Below, one piece after another: positions 1 through 7,525 of a stretch of 22,981 nucleotides of DNA (positions are counted from its first letter, which is position 1; each line of letters opens with the position of its first letter). The stretch covers positions 1-22,981 of the forward strand of contig JADFJB010000079.1 of assembly GCA_022566355.1 (NCBI GenBank), in the 5' to 3' direction. Source of the stretch: a candidate division KSB1 bacterium (GTDB lineage: Bacteria > Zhuqueibacterota > JdFR-76 > DREG01). The translations under genes and the position numbers were made by a program. A model generated the notes under the pieces. The model saw only the letters and a list, made by a program, of their open reading frames with translations, made no database searches and had not been told where the DNA came from.

Positions 1-909
1 ATCTTCTCTTTTGAGATTGGTATGGAGCATAAATTCTTTATAGTGCTGCAAAAGAGTACCACCGGCGCCATGCACGATGCATTTCGGCACGCCGGTCGTT
101 CCAGAAGAATACATGATATAAACCGGGTGATCGAAAGGAAGTTGGTTGAATTCTATTTCAGTAGCAGAATTCGAAATGAATTTATGCCAATCAATCGATT
201 TTGGGATCGATTTGCCATTGTCTCCGACGATCTGTTGAATGATCACGATTTTGTCAAGTGAGGGAATTTGCTTGGCGATTTGCTCGACGCGTTGCACTGA
301 ATCAATCTTTTTGCCGTTGTAAGAATAGCCGTTTGCTGTGATTAAGATTTTTGGTTGAATTTGACCGAACCGATCCAGTACACCCTGAATGCCAAAATCC
401 GGTGAACAGGATGACCACACAGCACCGAGGCTGGTAGCCGCCAACATTGCAATGACAGCTTCCGGAATATTTGAGATGTATCCAACCACCCGATCTCCTT
501 GTTTTACGCCATTTTGTTTAAGACTTTCGGCAAATTTGGCCACAAGAAGATAAAGCTCTTGAAACGTGTAACGAACAGGCTCGCGGTATTCGGTCCAACT
601 GATTATAGCAGTTCGATCGTCACGATAGCGCAGAAGATTTTCGGCGAAATTGAGTTTCGCTCCCTGGAACCATTTCGCTCTCCACATGCCGTCTGCATCC
701 AAAATTTTCTCATATTTTTTGGAATGGACGATTTCGGAAAATTCCCAAATGGACTGCCAGAATTCTTCTAAATTTTGAATGGACCAATGATACAATTCAT
801 GGTAAGAGGAGAATTTTTTCCCCGTTTTTTGACTGACTTGCTTTATGAATTGGGTTAAGTTGGCGTTTTGAATTCGATCTTGAGTCGGACGCCAAACAGG
901 TTGAGTCAT
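1..909 (-). CDS. Acetoacetyl-CoA synthetase, N-terminal 303 residues (3' end beyond the window)
   Basis: This is an acyl-adenylate-forming ligase that activates acetoacetate to acetoacetyl-CoA with ATP and CoA. The frame is open from the ATG at 909 to the window edge, giving 303 of the usual ~650 residues. Seen: an N-terminal acetyl-CoA-synthetase-like segment (FEE/WFQGAKLNFAENLL-type), then VVGYISNIPEAVIAMLA and GAVWSSCSPDFG, and the phosphate-binding loop YSSGTTGVPKCIVHG at about residues 266-280. The WSSCSPDFG context and overall length favour acetoacetyl-CoA over acetyl-CoA synthetase. A Shine-Dalgarno AAGGAA lies 5-6 bases before the ATG, and only two bases separate the upstream stop from this start, so it is co-transcribed with the flavin-reductase gene. 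As last gene of a homogentisate operon it would consume the acetoacetate released by fumarylacetoacetase. Confidence 0.9.
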   Translation of the reverse strand, partial: MTQPVWRPTQDRIQNANLTQFIKQVSQKTGKKFSSYHELYHWSIQNLEEFWQSIWEFSEIVHSKKYEKILDADGMWRAKWFQGAKLNFAENLLRYRDDRTAIISWTEYREPVRYTFQELYLLVAKFAESLKQNGVKQGDRVVGYISNIPEAVIAMLAATSLGAVWSSCSPDFGIQGVLDRFGQIQPKILITANGYSYNGKKIDSVQRVEQIAKQIPSLDKIVIIQQIVGDNGKSIPKSIDWHKFISNSATEIEFNQLPFDHPVYIMYSSGTTGVPKCIVHGAGGTLLQHYKEFMLHTNLKRED

Positions 910-911
910 GC

Positions 912-1886
912 CTATTCCTTTTCAGGATCAAGAATAGAGAGACTGACTGCAGCTTGCAAGGCGAATTCTGTGTTGTTACACTGCAAAGCGCATTTAGCTG
1001 CCTGTTCAATAAAAGTTCTTGCCTCCGGATGATCTGATTTAAACAGTACAATTGCAACTGCAAACATCTCTTTATATTTCTTTTGCTGCTTAAATCTTAA
1101 AAAGATCTCTTCCGAGGCTTCTACAGTATTTATAGTATTTAAAAAAATATGGACCTCATCTTTTGTCGGAATTTTTTCACTATTCGCAAATTGACCAAGA
1201 TCGTTGCCGCTATAAATATGAGAATTTTTGATATAACCCGGCAGTTGATCAAAACCTACACCCTTTCGACCGATGGGTTTCTCAACTTCAAAAATCGCAT
1301 CACCACTTGCCCTGGTATAGAAATTAGCCGAATTTCTGCCGACAGCATCGAGCAGTTCTGGTTGAATTACACCGTTATTAAATATGTCTTCTGTCATGTG
1401 AAATTTAACAACTTCGCAAATCGCTAAATTTCCGGATGCGCCGCCATCGCCCAGGTGAATCATCTGATTTAACATACACTCCATTTGAAAAGGAGATTCT
1501 TTTACGCGATCTGGCTTCACAATGTCCGATGGAATTGGTGTTAATCCACATTTTACGAATTCGTCTATATGAGATTCATATTCAGTTGAAGCCAAACTCA
1601 CCTGATGAACCATTGCGTAGGTAACTGTTTGGATAACGCACTCTTTCGTGGCCATTAGATTGTTATAGGTGTCTTTAGTTGTGTTGTCCCGTTGCCTGCG
1701 TGATGGTGAAAAAGCAACAGTTGGCGGGTTACCACCAAACGCATTGAAGAAGGAAAATGGCGATAAGTTTCTAACGCCATCGCTAGATATTGTGGAAGCA
1801 AGTGCTATCGGCCGCGGGGAGACGCCACCCACAAGAAGGTCCATAATTTCTTTAACAGATAAATCCTTAGGTTCAACATGAATCAT
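912..1886 (-). CDS. Flavin reductase-like (DIM6/NTAB-type) domain protein in the homogentisate operon
   Basis: A 324-residue protein. Residues ~20-190 look like the split-barrel FMN-binding flavin reductase family: the GGVSPRPIALASTISSDG start and the NLSPFSFFNAFGGNPP segment are characteristic. Residues ~230-324 are an added, largely helical tail ending in alanine-rich helices, which the core family does not need. The ATG overlaps the fumarylacetoacetase stop as ATGA (1883-1886), with no good Shine-Dalgarno, so translation is probably coupled. Its role is not known from sequence. Genes of this family are often found beside homogentisate dioxygenase in Bacteroidota, which suggests a part in aromatic or quinone chemistry, such as keeping homogentisate or iron reduced; that is inference. 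No NAD(P)H-binding domain is evident, so it may bind FMN without being a classical reductase. Confidence 0.8.
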   Translation of the reverse strand: MIHVEPKDLSVKEIMDLLVGGVSPRPIALASTISSDGVRNLSPFSFFNAFGGNPPTVAFSPSRRQRDNTTKDTYNNLMATKECVIQTVTYAMVHQVSLASTEYESHIDEFVKCGLTPIPSDIVKPDRVKESPFQMECMLNQMIHLGDGGASGNLAICEVVKFHMTEDIFNNGVIQPELLDAVGRNSANFYTRASGDAIFEVEKPIGRKGVGFDQLPGYIKNSHIYSGNDLGQFANSEKIPTKDEVHIFLNTINTVEASEEIFLRFKQQKKYKEMFAVAIVLFKSDHPEARTFIEQAAKCALQCNNTEFALQAAVSLSILDPEKE

Positions 1887-2902
1887 GGTTTTTTCTTTGC
1901 TAAAATTGATCTTTGCGGTTCTGCTTTAACAATGCGATTGGATAACTTCCCAAGACCCGTTATTTCCAAATCGATTGTATCACCAACTTCTAACCAGGTT
2001 GGCTCGAAGGATTCACCTGTTTCTTTTGCTTTCAGCTCATTGGTGCCATTCAACTCCAAATAACAGCCGGTTCCGACGGTACCAGACCCGATCACATCTC
2101 CGGGAAATATCTCAACCCCGTACGAAACCCGCTCGATGATTTCGGCAAAAGTCCAGTTGATGTCTTTCATATTGCCATCTGATATCAATGTGCCGTTGTG
2201 ATGAGCCGTCATACGAAGGTCGTATTTATTGCCAGTGGGTGTTTCGATCTTAAATTCTTCCAGTTCATCCATGGTGACGAGCCAGGGGCCGATAGCAGTA
2301 GCGAAATCCTTGCCTTTTGCCGGACCCAGGTTAAGCTTCATCTCCTCCATTTGTAACGTCCTGGCAGAAAAGTCATTCATGATGGTTAATCCAACTATAT
2401 AGGAATCTGCATCTTTCGCCTCGATATTTTTACCTCTTTTCCCAATCACAGCAGCGACTTCTAATTCAAAATCGAGTTTTTGCAGATGATCACTTTCGAC
2501 GACCAGATCGCCTTCACCGATAATTGCGTTATGGTTGGTGAAATAAAAAACCGGGAATTGATCGAATTCCGGGATCATGTCTAATCCGCGGTTTCTTCTC
2601 GCGGTTGCCACATGCTGTCGGAATGCATAGGCGTCTCTGCATGAGGTTGGATGGGGGACAGGTGCTAAAGGATTTGTTTCATTAGAATTAACAATAAGAT
2701 TGGTTTTTCCGGATAAAAAAGCATCTTGAACTTGTTCAGCTTTTCTCAAAAACTCGTCACTTCGATGTAGAAACTCATTCATGGAAGATGGGAGAAGGTT
2801 GCCTGATTCCTTGGCGTTTTGTTCCAAATCTACGATATTATTATTAATAATAAGCGCTAACCGTTCTTCATTGTCGCTGGTGAGATAGGAGATTAATTTC
2901 AT
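1883..2902 (-). CDS. Fumarylacetoacetase (fumarylacetoacetate hydrolase family)
   Basis: A 339-residue cytosolic hydrolase expected to split fumarylacetoacetate into fumarate and acetoacetate. Residues matching the metal and catalytic set of the FAH fold are present: D90 and H97 in RDAYAFRQH (same D+7=H spacing as the animal enzyme), E146 and E148 in DFELE, and D177 in NDFSAR. Downstream are the GKDFATAIGPWLVT and GSGTVGTGCYLEL segments that line the active site. The family also contains other beta-diketone hydrolases and decarboxylases, but the neighbouring homogentisate dioxygenase makes fumarylacetoacetase the best call. The ATG at 2902 has AGGAC six bases upstream. The stop overlaps the next gene by four bases. 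Confidence 0.88.
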   Translation of the reverse strand: MKLISYLTSDNEERLALIINNNIVDLEQNAKESGNLLPSSMNEFLHRSDEFLRKAEQVQDAFLSGKTNLIVNSNETNPLAPVPHPTSCRDAYAFRQHVATARRNRGLDMIPEFDQFPVFYFTNHNAIIGEGDLVVESDHLQKLDFELEVAAVIGKRGKNIEAKDADSYIVGLTIMNDFSARTLQMEEMKLNLGPAKGKDFATAIGPWLVTMDELEEFKIETPTGNKYDLRMTAHHNGTLISDGNMKDINWTFAEIIERVSYGVEIFPGDVIGSGTVGTGCYLELNGTNELKAKETGESFEPTWLEVGDTIDLEITGLGKLSNRIVKAEPQRSILAKKKP

Positions 2903-2965
2903 TTTATGTCCTAATTATAAATTCTAAATCAAAGTATCTTTTTAGTCGAAATTCAAAACCTTTTA

Positions 2966-3046
2966 GACAGGATTAACAAGATAAACAGGATAAGATGAAA
3001 TCTTTTGAAGCTTGCCATGTATCTTTTTAATCCTGTAAATCCTGTC
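2966..3046. repeat. Imperfect inverted repeat between homogentisate dioxygenase and fumarylacetoacetase genes
   Basis: The left arm (2966-2992) reads GACAGGATTAACAAG then ATAAACAGGATAA. The right arm (3027-3046) reads TTAATCCTGTAAATCCTGTC, whose reverse complement closely matches the left arm. About 34 bases separate the arms. The arms also contain a short internal repeat (ATCCTGT twice). It sits in the only sizeable gap of the operon and is AT-rich, with no T-run typical of an intrinsic terminator. It resembles dispersed intergenic palindromes built on ATCCTGTNAATCCTGTC that occur in many bacterial genomes. A role as RNA hairpin, protection element or inert repeat cannot be decided here. Confidence 0.6.
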
Positions 3047-3053
3047 AAATGTT

Positions 3054-4214
3054 TTACGTCAACCACGACTGCGAGTATTTTGGATCCATGGTTTCTTTGA
3101 CATTCAATGTCGGTTCCAGAGGTTCAAATGTATCCACCATCACTGCATATTCATCTGTGCCTTTGGCGCCAATAGAAGCTTCGGTTTTGCCGGGTTGGGG
3201 TCCATGTGTGATGCCGCCCGGATGAAATGTGATCGAACCCTCCTCGACGCCTGTGCGCGACATAAAGTCTCCTTCAGCATAGTAGATGATTTCATCGCTG
3301 TCGACATTGGCATGAAAATAAGGCGTCGGAATGGCATCCTTATCAAAGTCAAATGGCCTGGGACAAAAATTACACAAGACAAAATGCCGGGATCTAAAAG
3401 CCAAATGGGTCGGCGGCGGGAGGTGAAGTCTGCCGACCTTTGGACAATAGTTTTTAATGTTGAACGAAACCGGATAATGATAACCATCCCAGCCAACAAT
3501 GTCGAAGGGGTGATGCGGCATGAAATATTCATAATATTGATCGAATTTTTTGATGATCAGGCGGAATCTTCCTTCCTGATCAATGGGTTCCAGAACTTGC
3601 GGAATTTTGAAGTCACGCTCGGAATAGGGTGCATTTTCAGTAAGTTGGCCATATTCGTTTCGATATTCTTTCGGAATGTCAAATGCGGTTTCTGATTCAA
3701 CAACAAGTATTTTATTTTTTACGAAGTCGTCAAAGTCAATTTTAAAGGTTGTGCCTCTCGGAATAAGCAATTGATCACCTTCTTCAAAAGGGAAATTGCC
3801 ATATTCGGAGTAGAATGTTCCTTTTCCATAATGGATAAAAATATACTCATGAGCGCCGCTATTTCTGTAAAAGTCGTCCATATTTTTAGTTACATTTGCT
3901 GTGCTGATGCTACAGTGTCGATTGCGTAAAAAAACATTTCGAGCGGATAAAAAGTCACCTTCTGTTTTTTTCTGCTCCGTATGAAAAAGATAATACTCCA
4001 GCGGCGCTCCATCCCAAACCGGAATTTTGAAATTGTCTAACTTTTTAACCTCAAGGACTTCTGATGGCATATGAATATGATATTTATTTGAGTAAACTCC
4101 GGAGAATCCAAGTGTGGAAAAGAGCTCTTCGCGATAAAGTGACTTACCATCTTCTTTATAAAAAGTGGTATGCCTTTTTTGCGGGATTTTCCCAAGTCGA
4201 TGATAAAATGGCAT
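3054..4214 (-). CDS. hmgA: Homogentisate 1,2-dioxygenase
   Basis: A non-heme Fe(II) ring-cleavage dioxygenase converting homogentisate to maleylacetoacetate in tyrosine/phenylalanine degradation. The 386-residue length fits the shorter bacterial form (human ~445). Likely iron ligands are visible near the C-terminus: H301 and E308 in YFHANVDSDEIIYYAEGDF, and H337 in HPGGITHGPQPG. The GRLHLPPPTH and FNFCPRPF-like (VLCNFCPRPFDFD) segments are family hallmarks. The start is placed at the ATG at 4214 because AGGAG lies six bases upstream; the adjacent GTG at 4217 would be only three bases from it. It is first in the operon that continues with fumarylacetoacetase 150 bases downstream. The 4215-4371 stretch upstream must carry the operon promoter, but I cannot point to one. 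Confidence 0.92.
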   Translation of the reverse strand: MPFYHRLGKIPQKRHTTFYKEDGKSLYREELFSTLGFSGVYSNKYHIHMPSEVLEVKKLDNFKIPVWDGAPLEYYLFHTEQKKTEGDFLSARNVFLRNRHCSISTANVTKNMDDFYRNSGAHEYIFIHYGKGTFYSEYGNFPFEEGDQLLIPRGTTFKIDFDDFVKNKILVVESETAFDIPKEYRNEYGQLTENAPYSERDFKIPQVLEPIDQEGRFRLIIKKFDQYYEYFMPHHPFDIVGWDGYHYPVSFNIKNYCPKVGRLHLPPPTHLAFRSRHFVLCNFCPRPFDFDKDAIPTPYFHANVDSDEIIYYAEGDFMSRTGVEEGSITFHPGGITHGPQPGKTEASIGAKGTDEYAVMVDTFEPLEPTLNVKETMDPKYSQSWLT

Positions 4215-4371
4215 CACTTACTCCTAATTTTTCAATGAGTTGTTATACACATATTGATAAATGATTGTTAAAGCTATAATATCTGCGTAATCATTTCAAG
4301 CAGATAATTTCATCAAAGTGCTTGGTGGATTTTGAATTCAGTTTTAAATGATAGACTAGAGAAAGATAGAA

Positions 4372-5373
4372 TCATTCCCCCCAATTGTCTTTTATCACTT
4401 TTCTCATGGCAGGTGTGGATTTTAGGAAATCTGCATGCCTGGTTTCTCCGGCGAACCACTTCCACAAAAAAGCGCCGATTACCTGGTCGTCTTTCGATAA
4501 GGCTTCCAACGCCGCAGACAAGCATAATTTTTGAATCTCTTCGGCCCCGGGTCGATAATCTCCTCTTTCCCAGGGTTTATAAGGAGCATAAGTGGATACA
4601 TCGTAGCCGATTTCGGTAAATACAATGGGCCGATTATGAGTTTCTGCAAATTGATTTAATTCTTTTAATTTAATTTTCCAGGAAGTTTCAAGTAATTTTT
4701 TATTGGGTTTTACCGAAGGATCCAGTAAAGGAAAATATGCCTGGATGCCAATCACATCGAGGGCGTCCCAAAATGGGATCCGTTCATAGTCTGTCCAATT
4801 AGCGGCATAAGTGATGGGTGCAGAAAAATGTTCGCGCAGGATTTGAATGATTTCACGCCATCTAGACTCATAATGAATGGTTTTATCCAACTCGGTACCC
4901 ACGACAAACGCATCTGCATTTTTACAAATGACTGCTAAATCCTCAATCCATTGACTATAAGTCGTGAAGAAACGATTCCACTCTTCATCTGTTTTGAACT
5001 CGATCTCTCCGCGCCACGAATACCCGCTGCGCCAATAGGAAAGATGGGGCTTAATCAGAATTTTAAGACCTAACCGATGCGCTTCTTCGATGGGGCGGGT
5101 TAACCATTGAACATTTTCATTGGATCTTCCTCTTCTGAACCGCACAGTTCCGTCACGACTGATTCCGGCATAGGGATGAATGGAAATCCAGTTTATGCCG
5201 AGGGTTTTTAATTCCTTCATAGCATCGACCATCGCGTCCGTACCCCATTCCCAACCCCAGGTTTGGCAGGAGATCGTCATGCCTTTGATTACTTCAGCCT
5301 TCTTATAAGAAGGTTTTAATCCGAGAAAGAGTAGAACAACCAAAAGTGATAACATAATCAGTAGTCTTTTCAT
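4372..5373 (-). CDS. Secreted or membrane-anchored glycoside hydrolase, GH113-like TIM barrel
   Basis: A 333-residue protein with an N-terminal hydrophobic segment (residues 2-19 after MKR) that is a signal peptide or anchor. The rest is a TIM barrel resembling family GH113 (characterised members are beta-mannanases). Seen: IHPYAG at ~66-70, the strand end ILIKPHLSYW (105-114), the probable acid/base E161 in VVGTELDK, and the probable nucleophile E254 in VFTEIGYD. The spacing matches the GH-A clan arrangement with catalytic Glu at the ends of strands 4 and 7. Tryptophans (W39, W41, W113, W120) are placed to line a sugar cleft. The substrate is uncertain. Its ATG overlaps the DUF1289 stop by four bases, so the two are translationally coupled although no functional link is known. 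Confidence 0.82.
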   Translation of the reverse strand: MKRLLIMLSLLVVLLFLGLKPSYKKAEVIKGMTISCQTWGWEWGTDAMVDAMKELKTLGINWISIHPYAGISRDGTVRFRRGRSNENVQWLTRPIEEAHRLGLKILIKPHLSYWRSGYSWRGEIEFKTDEEWNRFFTTYSQWIEDLAVICKNADAFVVGTELDKTIHYESRWREIIQILREHFSAPITYAANWTDYERIPFWDALDVIGIQAYFPLLDPSVKPNKKLLETSWKIKLKELNQFAETHNRPIVFTEIGYDVSTYAPYKPWERGDYRPGAEEIQKLCLSAALEALSKDDQVIGAFLWKWFAGETRHADFLKSTPAMRKVIKDNWGE

Positions 5374-5561
5374 TTTTGTTCCACGCCTTTTAGAATGCTT
5401 ATTTTCCTGATATCTATTTTTTCTAAAACCAATAGTTTTTCACTATCACTATAGAATGGCCAATTTTCAATCTCATCCATAGTCCGTTTACAACCTTCAC
5501 ACAAACCTGTTTGATTATTTAATCTACAAATGTTAATACACGGAGATTGAATTTCATCCAA
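5370..5561 (-). CDS. DUF1289 small cysteine-motif protein
   Basis: A 63-residue protein of the DUF1289 family. The hallmark is SPCINICRLNNQTGLCEGC followed by RTMDEIENW, giving a four-cysteine set (C8, C12, C21, C24) likely to bind a metal such as zinc or an Fe-S centre. The start must be the TTG at 5561: an in-frame TAA lies 12 bases upstream, and AAAGGGA sits about seven bases before the TTG. The nearby ATG at 5557 is in another frame. The stop overlaps the GH113-like gene start as ATGA. Function is unknown for the family. Confidence 0.85.
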   Translation of the reverse strand: MDEIQSPCINICRLNNQTGLCEGCKRTMDEIENWPFYSDSEKLLVLEKIDIRKISILKGVEQK

Positions 5562-5640
5562 TAGATTTTCCCTTTAAAAATGAACATGTGAAAAAATCAG
5601 TATTTAAAACTTAAATGAATGAGAAGAAATTCCAAAACTA

Positions 5641-5976
5641 TTATGACATTGAAAACATATTTTGGAATTTCATTGCCAAACCCATATCTCCTTGCAATTT
5701 GATTTTTCCCTGCATTAGGAGGGACATCGGACTGGCTTCGTTATTTGCCACCTTTAACCAATCTTCTGCCGCCGCCGTAATTGTCATGGTTGGATTATCA
5801 GAATTCCCTTCCGATACATTCAGTGTATTATCTTTCACAGTCAAGTACCAATTTCCACCGTCATCACCAAAGAATTCCAGTTGAATCACCGCATCGATTC
5901 CTTCCGCATTTTCCGGTTGAAAGAACTCGGGAAGTTTGTCGATTGCTTCCTGAAGAGATTTAAAACGAATGCTCAT
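5641..5976 (-). CDS. SCP2 sterol-binding domain protein
   Basis: A 111-residue, single-domain SCP2-like protein. Seen: the central strand pattern around GNWYLTVKDNTLNVSEG, then PTMTITAAAEDWLKVANNE, and the terminal SPMSLLMQGKIKLQGDMGLAMKFQ, which is the conserved C-terminal helix-loop of the family. Bacterial stand-alone SCP2 proteins are cytosolic lipid or acyl-CoA binding proteins of unclear partner. The ATG at 5976 has AAAGGAAA six bases upstream. About 80 bases separate it from the DUF1289 gene and about 170 from the upstream gene, so it may be its own unit. Confidence 0.88.
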   Translation of the reverse strand: MSIRFKSLQEAIDKLPEFFQPENAEGIDAVIQLEFFGDDGGNWYLTVKDNTLNVSEGNSDNPTMTITAAAEDWLKVANNEASPMSLLMQGKIKLQGDMGLAMKFQNMFSMS

Positions 5977-6144
5977 CTATTTCCTTTCGAAATTTGAAAA
6001 ATCATAAAAATCAGGGTAAGATTTTTTATAGAATAATGCCAGGTTATTATGAAAATAATAGTTTGTCTAATTTTATGGTCTGTTAAATTTCGGCAGGTTT
6101 AAAATAGAAGAAAATAGATTAAGCTTTGTGAGTTTACCATACTT

Positions 6145-7317
6145 CTAAACTTTATCAATTTTAACTGCTCGAATGTAATACCCGTTATCAAGTTGACGAG
6201 TACGAATGGAAGAATCGTCGATTGTTATTTGAATATCATATGAACCCGGTTTTAATGGCTTCCAGGTATGTGCCCACAATGTCCAGGTTTTATTTGTGTT
6301 ATGATCATACGATTCAACGGGTTGATATTTTTCTCCTGAATTAAATCTAATCATCAGTTTGTCTGTCGGACGCTGACCTCCCCAGAGAATCCCAATGATT
6401 CTATATTCAATTCTGTCATTAACAAGCCATTGCTCGACCCGAATCGGCATGGCCGTCTGATCGATGATGGCAGGTTGAAAATCCTTTGCCAAAAGAGGCG
6501 TTCCATCCTGATGTGTTCGACTGGCAAATTCCCGCATCTGACTTGTGGGCTTTTCAGTATCATCTACTAATTTAATCTCATTCACCCATTTGATGCAGGA
6601 GCATCCATACCAGCCAGGCATGACCAGTCGAATGGGGAAGCCATGGTCCAAAGGTAAGGATTTTCCATTCATTTCAGTGGCAAAAAAAGCGCCGGAAGAT
6701 TCCAGGTCTTCAAAAGTAAAAATCCAGCTAGCGCCGGGGGTTGAAGATGTCCTGCGCAATATTTTTGGTGAATGCTCATCAAATCCAGAGATAAGTACCC
6801 TGGTACTTTTGGGAGAAGTATGAATTTTTTTCAGTACATCGATAACTGGAATTCCCGACCATTTTGCAGAACTGATCAATCCAAAGCCACGGCCTCTATT
6901 ATTGCCGGAGCATTCCAATAAATGCACTTCCATTGGTCTTACTAGTGATTGTAGATCCTTTAAGGAAAGTGATATCCTCGAATTAACCAACCCATGGACA
7001 TCCATTTTCCAGGATTTATTTAAATCGATAAGCGCCGGTAACCTGGTACGAATATAGAATTCATTGTTGGGGGTGATCAGAGTTTTGGCATCGAGTTTGG
7101 TTAAGTCAAGCGCCAATCGACCATTTAGCCCCTCGCCGATTATATTACCGATTGCTGCTCGGCCTTCACCGGAAAACGGCAAAACAGCCAGTAATTTGCC
7201 ATCTTTTATTGGATCTAGCTGATTTAATAAAGATGATAATCCAATCGATCCTTTCATCAAAGTTGCAGCGCCAATTATGATCGAACTATACAGAAAATCT
7301 CGTCTTGTAGAAAACAT
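6145..7317 (-). CDS. Tat-exported molybdopterin-dependent oxidoreductase, sulfite oxidase family
   Basis: A 390-residue enzyme of the sulfite oxidase fold. The N-terminus STRRDFLYSS is a twin-arginine signal followed by a hydrophobic stretch, so the folded enzyme is exported. The Mo-ligating cysteine is C136 in HLLECSGNNRGRG. Further family marks are AKWSGIPVIDVL, LDHGFPIRLVMPGWYG and the VKWV-like CIKWVNEI. The C-terminal ~100 residues form the immunoglobulin-like dimerisation domain. No heme domain is fused and no YedZ-like membrane partner is adjacent, so the electron acceptor is unknown. The ATG at 7317 is preferred over the TTG at 7320, though neither has a convincing Shine-Dalgarno. The substrate could be sulfite or another small oxyanion or sulfoxide. 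Confidence 0.87.
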   Translation of the reverse strand: MFSTRRDFLYSSIIIGAATLMKGSIGLSSLLNQLDPIKDGKLLAVLPFSGEGRAAIGNIIGEGLNGRLALDLTKLDAKTLITPNNEFYIRTRLPALIDLNKSWKMDVHGLVNSRISLSLKDLQSLVRPMEVHLLECSGNNRGRGFGLISSAKWSGIPVIDVLKKIHTSPKSTRVLISGFDEHSPKILRRTSSTPGASWIFTFEDLESSGAFFATEMNGKSLPLDHGFPIRLVMPGWYGCSCIKWVNEIKLVDDTEKPTSQMREFASRTHQDGTPLLAKDFQPAIIDQTAMPIRVEQWLVNDRIEYRIIGILWGGQRPTDKLMIRFNSGEKYQPVESYDHNTNKTWTLWAHTWKPLKPGSYDIQITIDDSSIRTRQLDNGYYIRAVKIDKV

Positions 7318-7360
7318 CAATAAATTTGTTTTTAAATTAAATTATGGAAGTGGTGCTCGT

Positions 7361-7519
7361 TTAGTGTTTTGCCATTCCTTCCGGATTAAATGGTCCATTA
7401 ATACACGGCGGTTTATTAGAGGCAAAGGCTCGTTCAAGAGAATGTGCTATGTTGTCATGTACTGCTAAAGCGCGTGCTACGAGTTCTCCGCCGTGGGTGA
7501 ACATGGGGTTCTTCGTATT
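7361..7519 (-). pseudogene. C-terminal remnant of a ThDP-dependent enzyme (acetolactate synthase-like)
   Basis: A stretch of about 52 codons, open from just after a TAG at 7520-7522 to a TAA at 7361-7363. It reads FTHGGELVARALAVHD, then NIAHSLERAFASNKPPCING. That is the standard C-terminal pattern of acetolactate synthase/benzoylformate decarboxylase-type ThDP enzymes (G-G-x-G-E-x-V ... L-x-x-A-x-x-S-x-K-P-x-x-I-N). Nothing of the FAD/ThDP-binding core is present. It begins 6 bases after the stop of the SDR gene and is in the same frame, so the rest was probably lost when the present SDR end was joined here. A tiny translated ORF from the ATG at 7504 is possible but I think it is a relic. Confidence 0.65.
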
Positions 7520-7525
7520 CTAACA

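Noticed and set aside
3195-3695. A 166-codon open frame on plus opposite homogentisate dioxygenase
   Set aside because: It is the antisense shadow of a strongly conserved gene, with no ribosome binding site or family resemblance.
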